From assembly GCA_002719095.1 (NCBI GenBank), contig PBGO01000020.1, positions 31,266 to 74,984 of the forward strand: a stretch of DNA of 43,719 bases, given 5' to 3'. Each line of letters begins with the position of its first letter. Position 1 is the stretch's first letter. This document shows, piece after piece, positions 17,918 through 29,045 of the stretch. This stretch comes from Fidelibacterota bacterium. GTDB taxonomy: Bacteria > Fidelibacterota > Marinisomatia > SCGC-AAA003-L08 > D37C17. Position numbers and translations under genes: made by a program. The notes beneath the pieces were generated by a model. The model made no database searches. It was not told the DNA's origin and was given only the letters and a program-made list of their open reading frames with translations.

Positions 17918-19248
17918 CGACTTTTAACCTACTCAAAGGACATAATTTAAATTTAAAAGGCAAACCTTCGAAAAAAGTTATCAATATAAATAATCCTAAA
18001 CAATTTGCTGTACATCCCAATCAGTATAAGGGTATGAAGCCTAAAATGTTGGTTAAAAAAGGAGATACAGTGAAGATAGGAACTCCTCTCTTCTACGATA
18101 AATCTAAAGATAATGTAAAAATCATATCACCCGCAAATGCCGTTGTAGAGGATATTATTTTAGGAAAAAGAAGAGTTGTTGAAAAAATTTGTTTGAGAAA
18201 AATAGGACATGAATCAAAGCAGATCAAAATAGAAAATTCAAAGATAGAAAATAATTTTAAAAAATTTTTACTAGATTCGGGAATGTGGTCTCTCATAAGG
18301 CAAAGACCTTTTTCTAAAGTTCCTGATCCTGATATTAGTCCAAGAGCTATTTTTCTCTCTCTTCATCAAACAAGCCCTTTTTCAGTTGATTTAGAATTGA
18401 TTTTGGAAGACTGTAAGCATGAAATTGAGCAGGGTTTAAAACTTTTGACTAGTCTTACAAGTGGTAATGTTTACCTATCACTAAAAAAGGGTTCAAATTT
18501 CATTGAAAACATGGATACATCAAATGTGAAAATAAATTATTTTTCAGGTCCACATCCATCTGGAAATATAGGTGTGCAAATTCATCATATAGAGCCTATA
18601 CTATCTGCAGATGATGTGGTTTACTACCTTTCAATCCAAGACTTATTATCTATTGTAAGGACTTATGAATCAGGTGAGTATGATTTGAAAAAGATAATAT
18701 CATGTGCTGGAGATGGTGTATCCAATCCTTCTTACTACAAAATTGACCGAGGAATATCTATGCAAGAAATTTTAGGCGATATAGATACTGAAAAGTTTCG
18801 CATTATATCTGGCGATGTTTTATCTGGCTCTTTGTCTAAAAACGATGATGCTATGAACTCATTTGATGAAATCATTTCAGTAATACCTGAAATACTTGAA
18901 AGAGAATTTGTTGGTTGGGCATTGCCAGGGGCTTCAAAATACTCTTTATCTAATACTTTTTTATCTTCAGCCTTCGGTTTGGGCGAATCAAATCTTAAAA
19001 CAGGCCTTAATGGAAGTATTAGAGCTATAATTCCATTTGGAAGGTGGGAAAAAGTCTTACCAATGGATATCTACCCAGATTTTCTTGTAAAGAGTATTTT
19101 AGCAAACGATATAGATATGATGGAAAAATTAGGCATCTACGAATGCGACCCTGAAGATTTTGCACTTTGCGCCTTTTCGTGTCAATCTAAGATTGAAGTT
19201 TCAAAAATAATATCAAACGGATTAGAACTAATAGAGAAAGAAGGATGA
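17914..19248 (+). CDS. nqrA: Na+-translocating NADH:quinone reductase subunit A
   Basis: 444 aa; GPHPSGNIGVQIHHIEPI, WALPGASKYSLSNTFLS, C-terminal YECDPEDFALCAFSCQSK; first gene of an nqrABCDEF run. Confidence 0.95.
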   Translation: MTTFNLLKGHNLNLKGKPSKKVININNPKQFAVHPNQYKGMKPKMLVKKGDTVKIGTPLFYDKSKDNVKIISPANAVVEDIILGKRRVVEKICLRKIGHESKQIKIENSKIENNFKKFLLDSGMWSLIRQRPFSKVPDPDISPRAIFLSLHQTSPFSVDLELILEDCKHEIEQGLKLLTSLTSGNVYLSLKKGSNFIENMDTSNVKINYFSGPHPSGNIGVQIHHIEPILSADDVVYYLSIQDLLSIVRTYESGEYDLKKIISCAGDGVSNPSYYKIDRGISMQEILGDIDTEKFRIISGDVLSGSLSKNDDAMNSFDEIISVIPEILEREFVGWALPGASKYSLSNTFLSSAFGLGESNLKTGLNGSIRAIIPFGRWEKVLPMDIYPDFLVKSILANDIDMMEKLGIYECDPEDFALCAFSCQSKIEVSKIISNGLELIEKEG

Positions 19249-20639
19249 AAAATATACTAAATAGATTACAAGTTTTAGCAAAAACTGGACCAACAATGCC
19301 AAAAATGACTTTTCTAAGAAATCAATTAGATAAAGTTGAAAAACATTTTTTAGATGGAGGAAAACTTGAAAAACTTCATCCATTGTATGATGCAATTGAT
19401 ACTTTTTTGTTTGTACCTGGCTACAAAACAGAAAATGGACCTCATGTTAGAGACTCTATAGACTTAAAAAGATCAATGATTTTTGTAGTCATTGCTTTAT
19501 TACCATGTTTATTGTTTGGAATATATAATACAGGCTATCAGTCAAATTTACTTTATGATTCATCCTATAATTCTAATAGCCTTCTGTCAAATATTATTAA
19601 CAACATATGGGTTGGTGCAATTACTGTACTTCCAATATATATAGTGACATATACAGTTGGGGGAATTTGCGAGGCAATATTCTCCGTCGTTAGAAAACAC
19701 GAAATCAATGAGGGATTCTTAGTAACCGGAATGCTTATACCCTTGACTTTACCGCCCGATATTCCTCTTTGGATGGTTGCAGTAGCTACTGCGTTTGGTA
19801 TAGTCATTGGAAAGGAAATATTTGGTGGAACAGGTTTTAATATTTTTAATCCTGCTTTAGTAGCCAGAGCTTTTCTATTCTTTGCTTATCCAGCATACAT
19901 GTCTGGTGACAAGGTGTGGGTTGTTAAACCTTCTTGGTATTATCCTTCTGGAGAAAGTGTAGAGTATATGACAAAAGCAACACCACTGGGAGATTTAGCA
20001 AACGCATCGTATGGTGGAAAAATACCTTATGTTTCTGATGTAGTTGAGTATTCATGGTTTGATATGTTTATAGGATTCGTGCCTGGTTCAATTGGAGAAA
20101 CATCTACTCTTTGTGTATTAATTGGGGCTTTATTTTTAATCATGACAGGCATTGGAAGTTGGAGAACTATGATTGGTTGTGTTTTTGGTATGTTATTTAT
20201 GACAATAATTCTCAATTACATAGTTGGTCCACTTTTTGCAAAAGAAAATGTATTCTTATTTGTTGGACCACAATGGCATCTTGTGATTGGATCTTATGCT
20301 TTTGCAACAGTTTTCATGGCTACTGACCCTGTTTCTAGTGCTCACACTGAGCAAGGAAGATATTATTACGGTTTTCTTATAGGTTTGATGGGTGTATTAA
20401 TTAGAGTGCTGAATCCGGCCTACCCAGAAGGTATGATGCTAGCTGTTTTATTTGCTAATGGCTTTGCTCCTTTAATAGATTATTATGTGGTAAAAGCTAA
20501 TATCGTGAGAAGAGAGAAAAAAAATAAATTTGCCCTAGCTCATCCAAGTAGCTCTAAATTTAAAAAACCTGCGGTAGACACCGCTGCTCCTGAAGTGGGT
20601 ATTTCTTCTGCAAGAATTCAAGGAAAATCTCCAAAATGA
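19245..20639 (+). CDS. nqrB: Na+-NQR subunit B
   Basis: Multi-TM protein; GGTGFNIFNPALVARAFLFFAYP, ATVFMATDPVSSAHTEQGR, FANGFAPLIDYYVV. Confidence 0.95.
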   Translation: MKNILNRLQVLAKTGPTMPKMTFLRNQLDKVEKHFLDGGKLEKLHPLYDAIDTFLFVPGYKTENGPHVRDSIDLKRSMIFVVIALLPCLLFGIYNTGYQSNLLYDSSYNSNSLLSNIINNIWVGAITVLPIYIVTYTVGGICEAIFSVVRKHEINEGFLVTGMLIPLTLPPDIPLWMVAVATAFGIVIGKEIFGGTGFNIFNPALVARAFLFFAYPAYMSGDKVWVVKPSWYYPSGESVEYMTKATPLGDLANASYGGKIPYVSDVVEYSWFDMFIGFVPGSIGETSTLCVLIGALFLIMTGIGSWRTMIGCVFGMLFMTIILNYIVGPLFAKENVFLFVGPQWHLVIGSYAFATVFMATDPVSSAHTEQGRYYYGFLIGLMGVLIRVLNPAYPEGMMLAVLFANGFAPLIDYYVVKANIVRREKKNKFALAHPSSSKFKKPAVDTAAPEVGISSARIQGKSPK

Positions 20640-21442
20640 TCAAATATTTAAAGAACCCATTTATTTTTATTGGTATAGTAGCTTTAACAGCTGCTATGAT
20701 ACTCTCTACGTTTAGTGAGTCAACAAAAAAAATGGTTAAAAACAATAAAGATCTTGATAGAAAAAAAAATGTTCTCCTCGCTAGATATTTAGAAGATTTT
20801 AAAGATTCCAGCCATCCATACATATCTATGCTATCATCGGAAAAAGAATTAAATAAGCTGTATAATAGCGAAATAGAAGAATTGATTTTCAAAACAGATG
20901 GCAGTCAATTTAGTCCTCAAAATAAAAGTCAGTTCAGTGACCTTGTTTGGAAAGAAGATTCTAGTCCAAAGCTTGGGCAAGAAGGACAAATGCTTTATTC
21001 ATTTAAAAATAGTAATGAAAATTTTTTACCACTGTTCATATCTAAGACAACAGGAGGATTTATAATTCCAATTTCAGGCAAAGGTTTGTGGTCGACAATT
21101 AAGGGGTTTATCTATATTATACCCAACAATGAAATGAACGGAGAATTTATTGTCAAAGGTATCTCTTTTTATGAGCATGCAGAAACACCAGGCTTAGGTG
21201 GAGAAATTGATAAGTATGAGGTCAAATCTAGATATTTAAACAAATATATAAGCTTAAATGATAATAAATCACCGGAAATGACCAAATCTATATTAGATTC
21301 GAAATATGAGTTAGAATATATTTCTGGAGCTACAATAACTAGTGATGGACTCGATACCTTTATTGGTTACCATATTCTAGATAGATATAGAAAAATACTA
21401 ATTAATAATAAGACTTTAACTTCTGAGGTATTTTATGAATAA
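20636..21442 (+). CDS. nqrC: Na+-NQR subunit C
   Basis: [11 protein letters not shown] and flavinylation motif [12 protein letters not shown]. Confidence 0.95.
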   Translation: MIKYLKNPFIFIGIVALTAAMILSTFSESTKKMVKNNKDLDRKKNVLLARYLEDFKDSSHPYISMLSSEKELNKLYNSEIEELIFKTDGSQFSPQNKSQFSDLVWKEDSSPKLGQEGQMLYSFKNSNENFLPLFISKTTGGFIIPISGKGLWSTIKGFIYIIPNNEMNGEFIVKGISFYEHAETPGLGGEIDKYEVKSRYLNKYISLNDNKSPEMTKSILDSKYELEYISGATITSDGLDTFIGYHILDRYRKILINNKTLTSEVFYE

Positions 21443-22025
21443 AATTTTTTCAGACCCGATAAGTAATGAAAATCCAATCACTAAACAAGTTTTGGGTGTT
21501 TGTTCGGCTTTAGCTGTTACAGTATTGGTTGATAAGGCAATAATCATGACTTTTGCTATGACATTTGTTCTTACATTTTCTAATGTTACAATTTCACTTC
21601 TAAGGTCTGTAATTCCGCATAGTATTCGAATCATTGTTCAGTTAACAGTCATTGCCACATTAGTAATCCTTGTAGACTTATTTTTAAAAGCATATGCTTT
21701 TGAAATGAGTAAGCAGTTATCCGTATTTGTTGCTTTAATTATTACTAATTGTATTGTCATGGGAAGAGCGGATGCGTTTGCTATGCAAAATAATGTTAAG
21801 GATTCATTTATTGATGGTTTAGCAAATGGTATTGGATATGGCATCATTCTAATACTTGTTGCCTTTTTTCGTGAGCTTCTTGGTAGCGGTACTTTACTTG
21901 GTTATGGCATAATGCCGGAGTCTTATATTGGAAACGGACTGATGCTATTAGCTCCAGGTGCATTTATTATTTTAGGGTTAATAATTTGGGCTCAAAGAAC
22001 AATTACAGGTTACGTAGAGGAATAA
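21435..22025 (+). CDS. nqrD: Na+-NQR subunit D
   Basis: Multi-[12 protein letters not shown] and [14 protein letters not shown] cysteine segments; [14 protein letters not shown]. Confidence 0.95.
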   Translation: MNKIFSDPISNENPITKQVLGVCSALAVTVLVDKAIIMTFAMTFVLTFSNVTISLLRSVIPHSIRIIVQLTVIATLVILVDLFLKAYAFEMSKQLSVFVALIITNCIVMGRADAFAMQNNVKDSFIDGLANGIGYGIILILVAFFRELLGSGTLLGYGIMPESYIGNGLMLLAPGAFIILGLIIWAQRTITGYVEE

Positions 22026-22031
22026 ATATTA

Positions 22032-22646
22032 ATGGAATATATAAATTTAGCTATTAAATCAATTTTTGTAGAGAATATGATTTTATCTTTTTTCCTGGGT
22101 ATGTGTTCATATCTTGCTATTTCCAAGAAAATTGAACCATCTATCGGACTTGGGGCAGCGGTAATTTTTGTGTGTGGAATTTGTACTCCAGTAAACTGGT
22201 TTATAAAAAATTATTTGTTGGATGAAGGTGCCTTATATTGGATTTTAGGCGAGAATGCGTTAGACATTGATTTGACTTTTTTGGCCTACATAGCTTACAT
22301 TGCGACAATAGCTGCTATGGTTCAGCTAGTTGAAATGATTATTGAAAGATTTAGTCCCTCCTTATATGCAAGTTTAGGAGTTTTTCTGCCGCTTATAGCA
22401 GTCAACTGTTCAATATTAGGCGCATCATTATTTATGGCAGAAAGAAATTATGAGCTAGGTCAATCAGTTGTATTTGGTTTAAGTTCAGGTTTTGGTTTTG
22501 CCTTGGCTATACTTTCAATGGCTGCAATCAGATTTAAAATTCAATATGCAAATGTTCCAGATGGGCTAAAGGGTCTTGGAATTACCATGATACTTACGGG
22601 GTTAATTTCAATGGCATATTTGTCTTTCTCAGGGATAAAACTTTAA
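22032..22646 (+). CDS. nqrE: Na+-NQR subunit E
   Basis: Multi-[12 protein letters not shown] and [18 protein letters not shown]. Confidence 0.95.
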   Translation: MEYINLAIKSIFVENMILSFFLGMCSYLAISKKIEPSIGLGAAVIFVCGICTPVNWFIKNYLLDEGALYWILGENALDIDLTFLAYIAYIATIAAMVQLVEMIIERFSPSLYASLGVFLPLIAVNCSILGASLFMAERNYELGQSVVFGLSSGFGFALAILSMAAIRFKIQYANVPDGLKGLGITMILTGLISMAYLSFSGIKL

Positions 22647-22659
22647 TAGGAATGTTAAT

Positions 22660-23886
22660 ATGGTAATAATTTCAGGTGTAATAGTTTTCTTAATGATTTC
22701 TTACTTTCTTGTTTCGATTTTATATTTTGCAGAGCGAAAGCTTGTATCGCAAGAAGATGTTCAGATTAGCATTAATGACGACGATGGAAAAAGCTTCAAG
22801 ACTAAGCCAGGCAGTACTTTATTGTCTTCCTTATCTAATCAGAATATTTTTATTCCTTCTGCCTGCGGAGGAGGAGGCACATGCGGTGTTTGCAAGTGTC
22901 AGGTAAGTGATGGAGGTGGTGACTTACTTCCAACCGAATCAGGCCATATTTCAAGATCTGAAGCAAAAGAAAATTGGAGATTATCTTGTCAGGTCAAAGT
23001 TAGACAAGACATGAAGATCGAATTACCTCCTGAAGTATTAGATGTGAAGAAATGGGAATGTACGGTTAAATCAAACAGAAGTGTAGCCACATTTATTAAA
23101 GAGTTAGTAGTTGAGCTACCGAAAGGTGAAACAATCGACTTTAAATCTGGCGGTTATATACAAATTGATATACCTAAATACGAATGTTCGTACTCAGAAT
23201 TTGATGTGGAAGATCAATACAGGGGTGATTGGGATAAGTTTAAAATGTGGGATTTGGTTGCGAAAAATCAAGAAGATGGCGTCTTTAGAGCATATTCGAT
23301 GGCCAATCATCCAGCAGAAGGTAATATAATCATGCTGAATGTACGAATTGCTCATCCTCCACCGCAACAATGGGATGCTCCCCCCGGAGTAGCTTCCTCT
23401 TTTATATATAATCTAAAACCAGGAGATAAGGTTAATATCTCCGGTCCATATGGTCATTTTTTTATTAAAGATACAGATCGTGAAATGGTCTATATTGGTG
23501 GAGGAGCTGGTATGGCTCCGATGAGATCTCATATTTTCCATTTGTTCAATACACTTAAAACCGGAAGAAAAGTTTCATACTGGTATGGTGCTAGATCAAA
23601 AAGAGAAATGTTTTATGATAGCCACTTTAAAAAAATTCAAGAAGAATTTCCTAATTTTAGTTACCATGTAGCTTTATCAGACCCTTTACCTGAAGATAAT
23701 TGGAAAGGTTACACAGGTTTCATACATCAAGTAGTTTTAGATAATTATCTAAACGATCATGAAGATCCAACCGAAATTGAGTACTATATGTGCGGTCCGC
23801 CAATGATGAATGCTGCTGTGTTAAATATGCTCGATGACATTGGTGTCGATCCTGATATGATTGATCTTGATGATTTTGGTGGCTAG
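22660..23886 (+). CDS. nqrF: Na+-NQR subunit F
   Basis: N-terminal TM; 2Fe-2S motif [46 protein letters not shown]. Confidence 0.96.
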   Translation: MVIISGVIVFLMISYFLVSILYFAERKLVSQEDVQISINDDDGKSFKTKPGSTLLSSLSNQNIFIPSACGGGGTCGVCKCQVSDGGGDLLPTESGHISRSEAKENWRLSCQVKVRQDMKIELPPEVLDVKKWECTVKSNRSVATFIKELVVELPKGETIDFKSGGYIQIDIPKYECSYSEFDVEDQYRGDWDKFKMWDLVAKNQEDGVFRAYSMANHPAEGNIIMLNVRIAHPPPQQWDAPPGVASSFIYNLKPGDKVNISGPYGHFFIKDTDREMVYIGGGAGMAPMRSHIFHLFNTLKTGRKVSYWYGARSKREMFYDSHFKKIQEEFPNFSYHVALSDPLPEDNWKGYTGFIHQVVLDNYLNDHEDPTEIEYYMCGPPMMNAAVLNMLDDIGVDPDMIDLDDFGG

Positions 23887-24910
23887 AAATAAAATTTTAA
23901 TAAAGTTTTATTTTTCTCTAATTCTAATTAGTAGCTGTACTGATAATGATTATGTTACATCATATTCTTTCAATGGCTCTACTATGGGAACAACATATAC
24001 TGTAGTAATTAAAAATAACGATAAAAAACCTGTATCAATAAAAAATGACATTGAAACAATTCTTGCTAAAATAAATCAAGAAATGTCTACCTACGATACT
24101 GATTCTTATATTTCAAATTTTAACAAAGATATAAGTATGAAAGAGTTTAAATTACCCAGTTACTTTTCCCAAGTAATCGAAAAAAGTTTTTATTATTATG
24201 ATATATCAAAAGGATTATTTGATATAACAGTTCATCCTCTCTATGAATTATGGGGATTTCAAACTAAAACTATTAATGCTTCTGAACCTTTGCCAAGTCA
24301 AGTTTTAAGTACTTTAAAATCCGTAGGAATGGATAATCTTATATATAATAGTGCTAGGAAGTCGTTGCAAAAAACAAATTTAAAAACATCTATAGATTTA
24401 AGTGCTATTGCTAAAGGTTATGCGGTCGATGTCATATCAAATTATTTGATTAAATCTGGATATAAATCATTTTTAATAGATATTGGCGGGGAGATAAAAG
24501 TGAGTTCTTCAGATGAGTCGTTTTGGGAAATTGGTATACAAAAACCTAGTATTGCAGAAATCGGTTCAGTATCGAACGTTATTAGACTAAGAAACAACGC
24601 AATTGCAACGTCAGGCAGTTACTCAAATTTCATAGATTATATAAATACAAATTCAAGGAGATGCCACATTATAAATCCGAAAGATGGTTACCCAATTATA
24701 ATCGAGGATGGTTTGATAGTTTCGGCTTCTGTAATTGCCAATTCTTGCATAGACGCTGATGCGATTGCTACTATTTTAATGCTTCAAAGCGCAAAAGACG
24801 CTTTGAATTTTGTTAATAGTTTAGAAAATGTTGAGGCGTATTTGATTTATATCGATAATGAAGAATTTAAAGCAGCTCAGAGCGTTGGTTTCGGTGAATT
24901 TATAAACTAA
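23861..24910 (+). CDS. apbE: FAD:protein FMN transferase, lipoprotein
   Basis: Lipobox-like [49 protein letters not shown]. Confidence 0.92.
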   Translation: MILMILVARNKILIKFYFSLILISSCTDNDYVTSYSFNGSTMGTTYTVVIKNNDKKPVSIKNDIETILAKINQEMSTYDTDSYISNFNKDISMKEFKLPSYFSQVIEKSFYYYDISKGLFDITVHPLYELWGFQTKTINASEPLPSQVLSTLKSVGMDNLIYNSARKSLQKTNLKTSIDLSAIAKGYAVDVISNYLIKSGYKSFLIDIGGEIKVSSSDESFWEIGIQKPSIAEIGSVSNVIRLRNNAIATSGSYSNFIDYINTNSRRCHIINPKDGYPIIIEDGLIVSASVIANSCIDADAIATILMLQSAKDALNFVNSLENVEAYLIYIDNEEFKAAQSVGFGEFIN

Positions 24911-24919
24911 ATAGCTTAT

Positions 24920-25081
24920 TTATTTCTTGATTGAACAGATTTTTTTTTGCGCCACTCCACAATCACAATTTTGACCTACTCCACCACAGGAACCTTTAAG
25001 CTCTTTATTGAGAAATAAGGAACCTAAGCCCATAATAATTAATATTGAAAACAATAATAAGATTGATAATATAAATACCAT
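24920..25081 (-). CDS. nqrM: NqrM, Na+-NQR maturation factor (small ORF absent from the supplied track)
   Basis: Hand translation: MVFILSILLLFSILIIMGLGSLFLNKELKGSCGGVGQNCDCGVAQKKICSIKK* (53 aa). N-terminal TM plus KGSCGG...CDC cysteine motif as in known NqrM, next to apbE. Confidence 0.88.
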   Translation of the reverse strand: MVFILSILLLFSILIIMGLGSLFLNKELKGSCGGVGQNCDCGVAQKKICSIKK

Positions 25082-25116
25082 AAATATGTTAATAATTTAT
25101 TATAAATTTAAGGTAT

Positions 25117-26526
25117 ATGAAAAACATGTTTTTATTAATTTTGATTTTGTTATCGAATTTATCTGCAGCAGGAGGTGATTATTACTCAGCTCCAGACCTG
25201 AGTTTGGTATATATTATCCCATTTGTCGGTATTCTTCTATCAATAGCTGTTCTTCCTTTGATTGCTCACGGTTTTTGGGAAGAAAATTATGGAAAAATTT
25301 CGTTATTTTGGGCTCTTGCATTCTATGTGCCTTTTTTGTTTACTGGATTTGATTTTGCAGTTCATGAGCTAGTTAAAGTAATTGCAACAGAGTACATTCC
25401 TTTCATAATAATATTGTTTTCACTATATACAATCTCAGGTGGAATCCTTATTAAAGGTGAATTAGTCGGATCTACAAAATTAAATATCATTATATTATTA
25501 GTTGGTACTATTTTATCTTCCTGGATGGGAACAACTGGAAGTGCAATGCTCCTTATTAGACCTCTGTTAAAGGCTAATAAAGAACGTAAATACAAAGTTC
25601 ATACAGTTGTTTTCTTTATTTTCCTTGTAGCCAACATAGGTGGTTCGCTGACCCCTTTGGGAGACCCTCCATTATTCATTGGCTTTTTAAAAGGAGTTGA
25701 CTTTTTTTGGACAACTAAACATATGTTTTTGCCTATGGTCACTATTTCTGCTCTTCTTATTTCAGCTTACTATTTCGTTGACACATACTATTGTAAAAAA
25801 GAAAATTTTAAATCAAGCAAAAATTTTTCTTTAAGAAAAATTCAACTAGAAGGCTCTTTTAATTTCATATTAATTGTTGGTGTTGTATGTTCGGTTCTTT
25901 TAAGTGGTATGAGCAGTTTAAAATATCCAATATTTGAAATATTTCATGTTAAAATATTGGCAGGTAACGTGATCAGAGATTTTATGCTCATTTTTTTAGC
26001 TGTAATGAGTCTAGTTTTTACAAAAAACGAATTTAGAAAAATGAATCGTTTTACTTGGCATCCAATTCAGGAAGTTGCTAAGCTGTTCATAGGCATATTT
26101 ATAACAATAATACCTGCTATTTTAATCCTCAACGAAGGCAAGAATGGAGCTCTTGCTCCAATAATTTCTTTAGTTCAAGATGATGGGCAGAATATTAATT
26201 CTATGTATTTTTGGCTAACTGGAATCTTATCATCATTTCTTGATAATGCACCAACTTATATGGTTTTTTTCAATTTAGCAGGAAGTTCAGTTGATACAAA
26301 TGTGGCAAATTATTTGATGTACGATCAGACCGCAACTCTTTTGGCTATTTCACTCGGTGCAGTTTTTATGGGTGCTATGACTTATATAGGCAATGCACCA
26401 AACTTTATGGTTAAATCAATATCAGAAGAGAACGGTGTCAAAATGCCAAGCTTTTTTGGTTTTATAGGCTGGTCAGTCATTATTCTTGTACCTTGCTTCA
26501 TTATAATTAATTTATTATTTGTTTAA
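25117..26526 (+). CDS. nhaD: Na+/H+ antiporter, NhaD family
   Basis: Polytopic; WMGTTGSAMLLIRPLLKANKERKYKVHTVVFFIFLVANIGGSLTPLGDPPLFIGFLKGVDF; LDNAPTYMVFFNLA; TYIGNAPNFMVK. Confidence 0.92.
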   Translation: MKNMFLLILILLSNLSAAGGDYYSAPDLSLVYIIPFVGILLSIAVLPLIAHGFWEENYGKISLFWALAFYVPFLFTGFDFAVHELVKVIATEYIPFIIILFSLYTISGGILIKGELVGSTKLNIIILLVGTILSSWMGTTGSAMLLIRPLLKANKERKYKVHTVVFFIFLVANIGGSLTPLGDPPLFIGFLKGVDFFWTTKHMFLPMVTISALLISAYYFVDTYYCKKENFKSSKNFSLRKIQLEGSFNFILIVGVVCSVLLSGMSSLKYPIFEIFHVKILAGNVIRDFMLIFLAVMSLVFTKNEFRKMNRFTWHPIQEVAKLFIGIFITIIPAILILNEGKNGALAPIISLVQDDGQNINSMYFWLTGILSSFLDNAPTYMVFFNLAGSSVDTNVANYLMYDQTATLLAISLGAVFMGAMTYIGNAPNFMVKSISEENGVKMPSFFGFIGWSVIILVPCFIIINLLFV

Positions 26527-26629
26527 GGATAACTAATGTTCAGATATATATCGCTAGCGGTTGATTCAAAAATTACTCAACATAATGCTTTTGTTCAGCT
26601 TTTAATTTTACCCATATTCAAAAATCCAA

Positions 26630-27637
26630 ATGCATAAATTATCGACTAGTTTTGATACAGTAAAAAATATTATAGATGATTCTCATAGTATCCTCCTATC
26701 CACTCATGAAAATCCAGACTGCGATGGATTGGGTTCAGAAATAGCTATTTATTATTATTTGAAATCTATTGGAAAAGATTGTAAAGTTATAAACTGTACT
26801 GAAATGTCTTCAAAATATAAGTTTATTGACCCTGAAAATATCATTCAAGTTTATTCACCTGATCATGATGAGTGGCTAGAAAAAATTGATTTAGCAATTA
26901 TTTTTGATATAGGTAATTACACCAGATTGAGACAAATTCATTCATTGATTATTAACTGTAAAAATAAAGTAAGTATTGATCATCATTTATCTTTAAAAAA
27001 TTCTTTTTTTAATCATGAAATTATTGATGTCGATGCCCCGGCTACTGGTTATATAGTATGGGATTTCTTGAATGATTTAAATCCTGAATCTCTCAACAAT
27101 AATTTTGTTGCGAATGCACTATATTCAGCGATAATTACTGATACAGGTTCTTTCAGATATTCTAATACTAACCCTAAAACTCATTTGATTGCAGCATCTC
27201 TTCTTGAAAAAGGTGTTCAGCCAAATGAGGTTTATCAAAACATTTATGAAAATCGAACTAAATCACAAATTCGTTTACTCGCGCGCGTAATTGACAAAAT
27301 TGAATATCACTGCAAAGGGGAGCTTGCGTATGTTATTTTATTTGAATCTGATTTTCAAGCTTGCAATTCCAATTTATCAGAAAATGAGGGTATGGCAGAT
27401 TTCATTCGATCTATTGAGGGTGTTGAAGTTTCTTTCGTAGTTACTCAGATAGGTATAGAAAAATATAAAATCAGCTTTAGATCAAGAAGAAAATACATTA
27501 TTAATGATATTGCTGAACAATTTTCTGGCGGTGGGCATGCTCTTGCCTCTGGAGCAACAGTAAGCACGAGAGACCCTGAGAATTTAGTCAGCCAAATAAT
27601 AAGTTCCTTAAAAGAGAGGATTAAAAATGTCAATTAA
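26630..27637 (+). CDS. DHH/DHHA1 phosphoesterase (NrnA-like oligoribonuclease/pAp phosphatase)
   Basis: [45 protein letters not shown]-terminal [12 protein letters not shown]. Confidence 0.88.
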   Translation: MHKLSTSFDTVKNIIDDSHSILLSTHENPDCDGLGSEIAIYYYLKSIGKDCKVINCTEMSSKYKFIDPENIIQVYSPDHDEWLEKIDLAIIFDIGNYTRLRQIHSLIINCKNKVSIDHHLSLKNSFFNHEIIDVDAPATGYIVWDFLNDLNPESLNNNFVANALYSAIITDTGSFRYSNTNPKTHLIAASLLEKGVQPNEVYQNIYENRTKSQIRLLARVIDKIEYHCKGELAYVILFESDFQACNSNLSENEGMADFIRSIEGVEVSFVVTQIGIEKYKISFRSRRKYIINDIAEQFSGGGHALASGATVSTRDPENLVSQIISSLKERIKNVN

Positions 27638-28190
27638 AAGCGATAAATGGATCAAAAATATGTCTTTAAAGCACGAGATGATCAGTCCTTTTGTAGAAGG
27701 ACAAGTTTCAAGTAAGGTTATTTCTTATGGTGCTTCATCTTATGGATATGATTTGAGAGTTTCTGATGAATATAAAATTTTTACAAACATTAACAATAGT
27801 ATTGTTGATCCTAAAAATTTTGATGATAATTCTTTCGTCACATTCAAAGGTGATGTTTGCATTGTTCCTGCAAATAGCTTTGCTTTAGCTCGAAGTGTAG
27901 AGTATTTTAAGATTCCAAGAAATGTTTTGACATTATGTGTTGGAAAATCAACATATGCAAGGTGCGGTATTATTGTTAATGTAACTCCCTTTGAACCAGA
28001 GTGGGAAGGACATGTGACTCTAGAGATATCAAACACTACGCCACTACCTGCAAAAATTTACTCGAATGAGGGTCTATGCCAGGTTTTATTTTTTGAGTCA
28101 GATGAAAACTGTAAAATGAGCTACAGAGATAGGTCAGGAAAATATCAAAAACAAACGGGAATTACTCTTCCATCTGTAAAGAGAAAATAG
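27627..28190 (+). CDS. dcd: dCTP deaminase
   Basis: [72 protein letters not shown]. Confidence 0.93.
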   Translation: MSIKSDKWIKNMSLKHEMISPFVEGQVSSKVISYGASSYGYDLRVSDEYKIFTNINNSIVDPKNFDDNSFVTFKGDVCIVPANSFALARSVEYFKIPRNVLTLCVGKSTYARCGIIVNVTPFEPEWEGHVTLEISNTTPLPAKIYSNEGLCQVLFFESDENCKMSYRDRSGKYQKQTGITLPSVKRK

Positions 28191-28194
28191 AATT

Positions 28195-29037
28195 ATGAAA
28201 ATAACCATTGCAAAAGATGCAGGATACTGTTTTGGAGTCAGAGATGCAGTTAATCTTGCACACAAAACTGCAAATGAACATAAAGAAGTTTATATGCTTG
28301 GAGATATTGTTCATAATGAAAGTGTTGTCAGCGATCTTAATAAAGTCGGTGCAAAAGTTGTTAGTTCAATTGATGACGTTCCAAAAGATAAGAAAATTCT
28401 TTTCAGAGCTCACGGAACTATACCAAAGATTTGGAAAAATGCTGAAGACAAGGGTAAGAACATTATTGATGCAACGTGCCCTTTAGTCCACAAGATACAT
28501 AAGGAGGTTAAAGAGCTTGAGGAAGAAGGTAGAAAAATAGTTGTTATCGGTGATCATGGCCATGATGAGGTTGTTGGTATCGCAGCACAAGTAAAAGATG
28601 CAATTGTAATCTCTAGTAAAGATGAAGCATTAAATATGAAGAAATACAGGAAAATTGGAGTTGTAAGCCAGTCTACTCAGATGATTGAGAATGTTAATGA
28701 AATAATTAATGTTTTTATTTCAAAAATCTACGACATTAGGTTTATCAATACTATCTGTTTTCCTACAAAAAGAAATCACGAGCAAATTAAGGAGCTTGCT
28801 TCAGACTGTGATGTTATAATAATTATTGGTTCGTTTACAAGCGCTAACTCAAAAAGATTAGCAAAAATGTCAAAGACTATAAACGATAGGACGTATCAAG
28901 TAACTTGCTCAAAAGATATTAAAGTAGAATGGTTTATAAATTGCAATTCAGTTGGAATAAGCGCAGGAGCATCAACACCAGACTATCTAATAGAAGATGT
29001 TGCCAAAAGTATAGAGAAAATAGAAACAGACAAATGA
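28195..29037 (+). CDS. ispH: 4-hydroxy-3-methylbut-2-enyl diphosphate reductase
   Basis: AGYCFGVRDAV, LGDIVHNE, FRAHGTIP, DATCPLVHKIHKEV, GASTPDYLIEDV. Confidence 0.94.
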   Translation: MKITIAKDAGYCFGVRDAVNLAHKTANEHKEVYMLGDIVHNESVVSDLNKVGAKVVSSIDDVPKDKKILFRAHGTIPKIWKNAEDKGKNIIDATCPLVHKIHKEVKELEEEGRKIVVIGDHGHDEVVGIAAQVKDAIVISSKDEALNMKKYRKIGVVSQSTQMIENVNEIINVFISKIYDIRFINTICFPTKRNHEQIKELASDCDVIIIIGSFTSANSKRLAKMSKTINDRTYQVTCSKDIKVEWFINCNSVGISAGASTPDYLIEDVAKSIEKIETDK

Positions 29038-29045
29038 GGTAAAAA

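Noticed and set aside
20560-20892. 110-aa minus-strand ORF across nqrB/nqrC
   Set aside because: Overlaps two confident Na+-NQR genes and has low-complexity Phe/Leu/Ser content.
27740-28036. 98-aa minus-strand ORF inside dcd
   Set aside because: Antisense shadow of a well-supported gene.
28208-28486. 92-aa alternate-frame + ORF within ispH
   Set aside because: Out-of-frame overlap of a conserved enzyme; no start signal or family motif.
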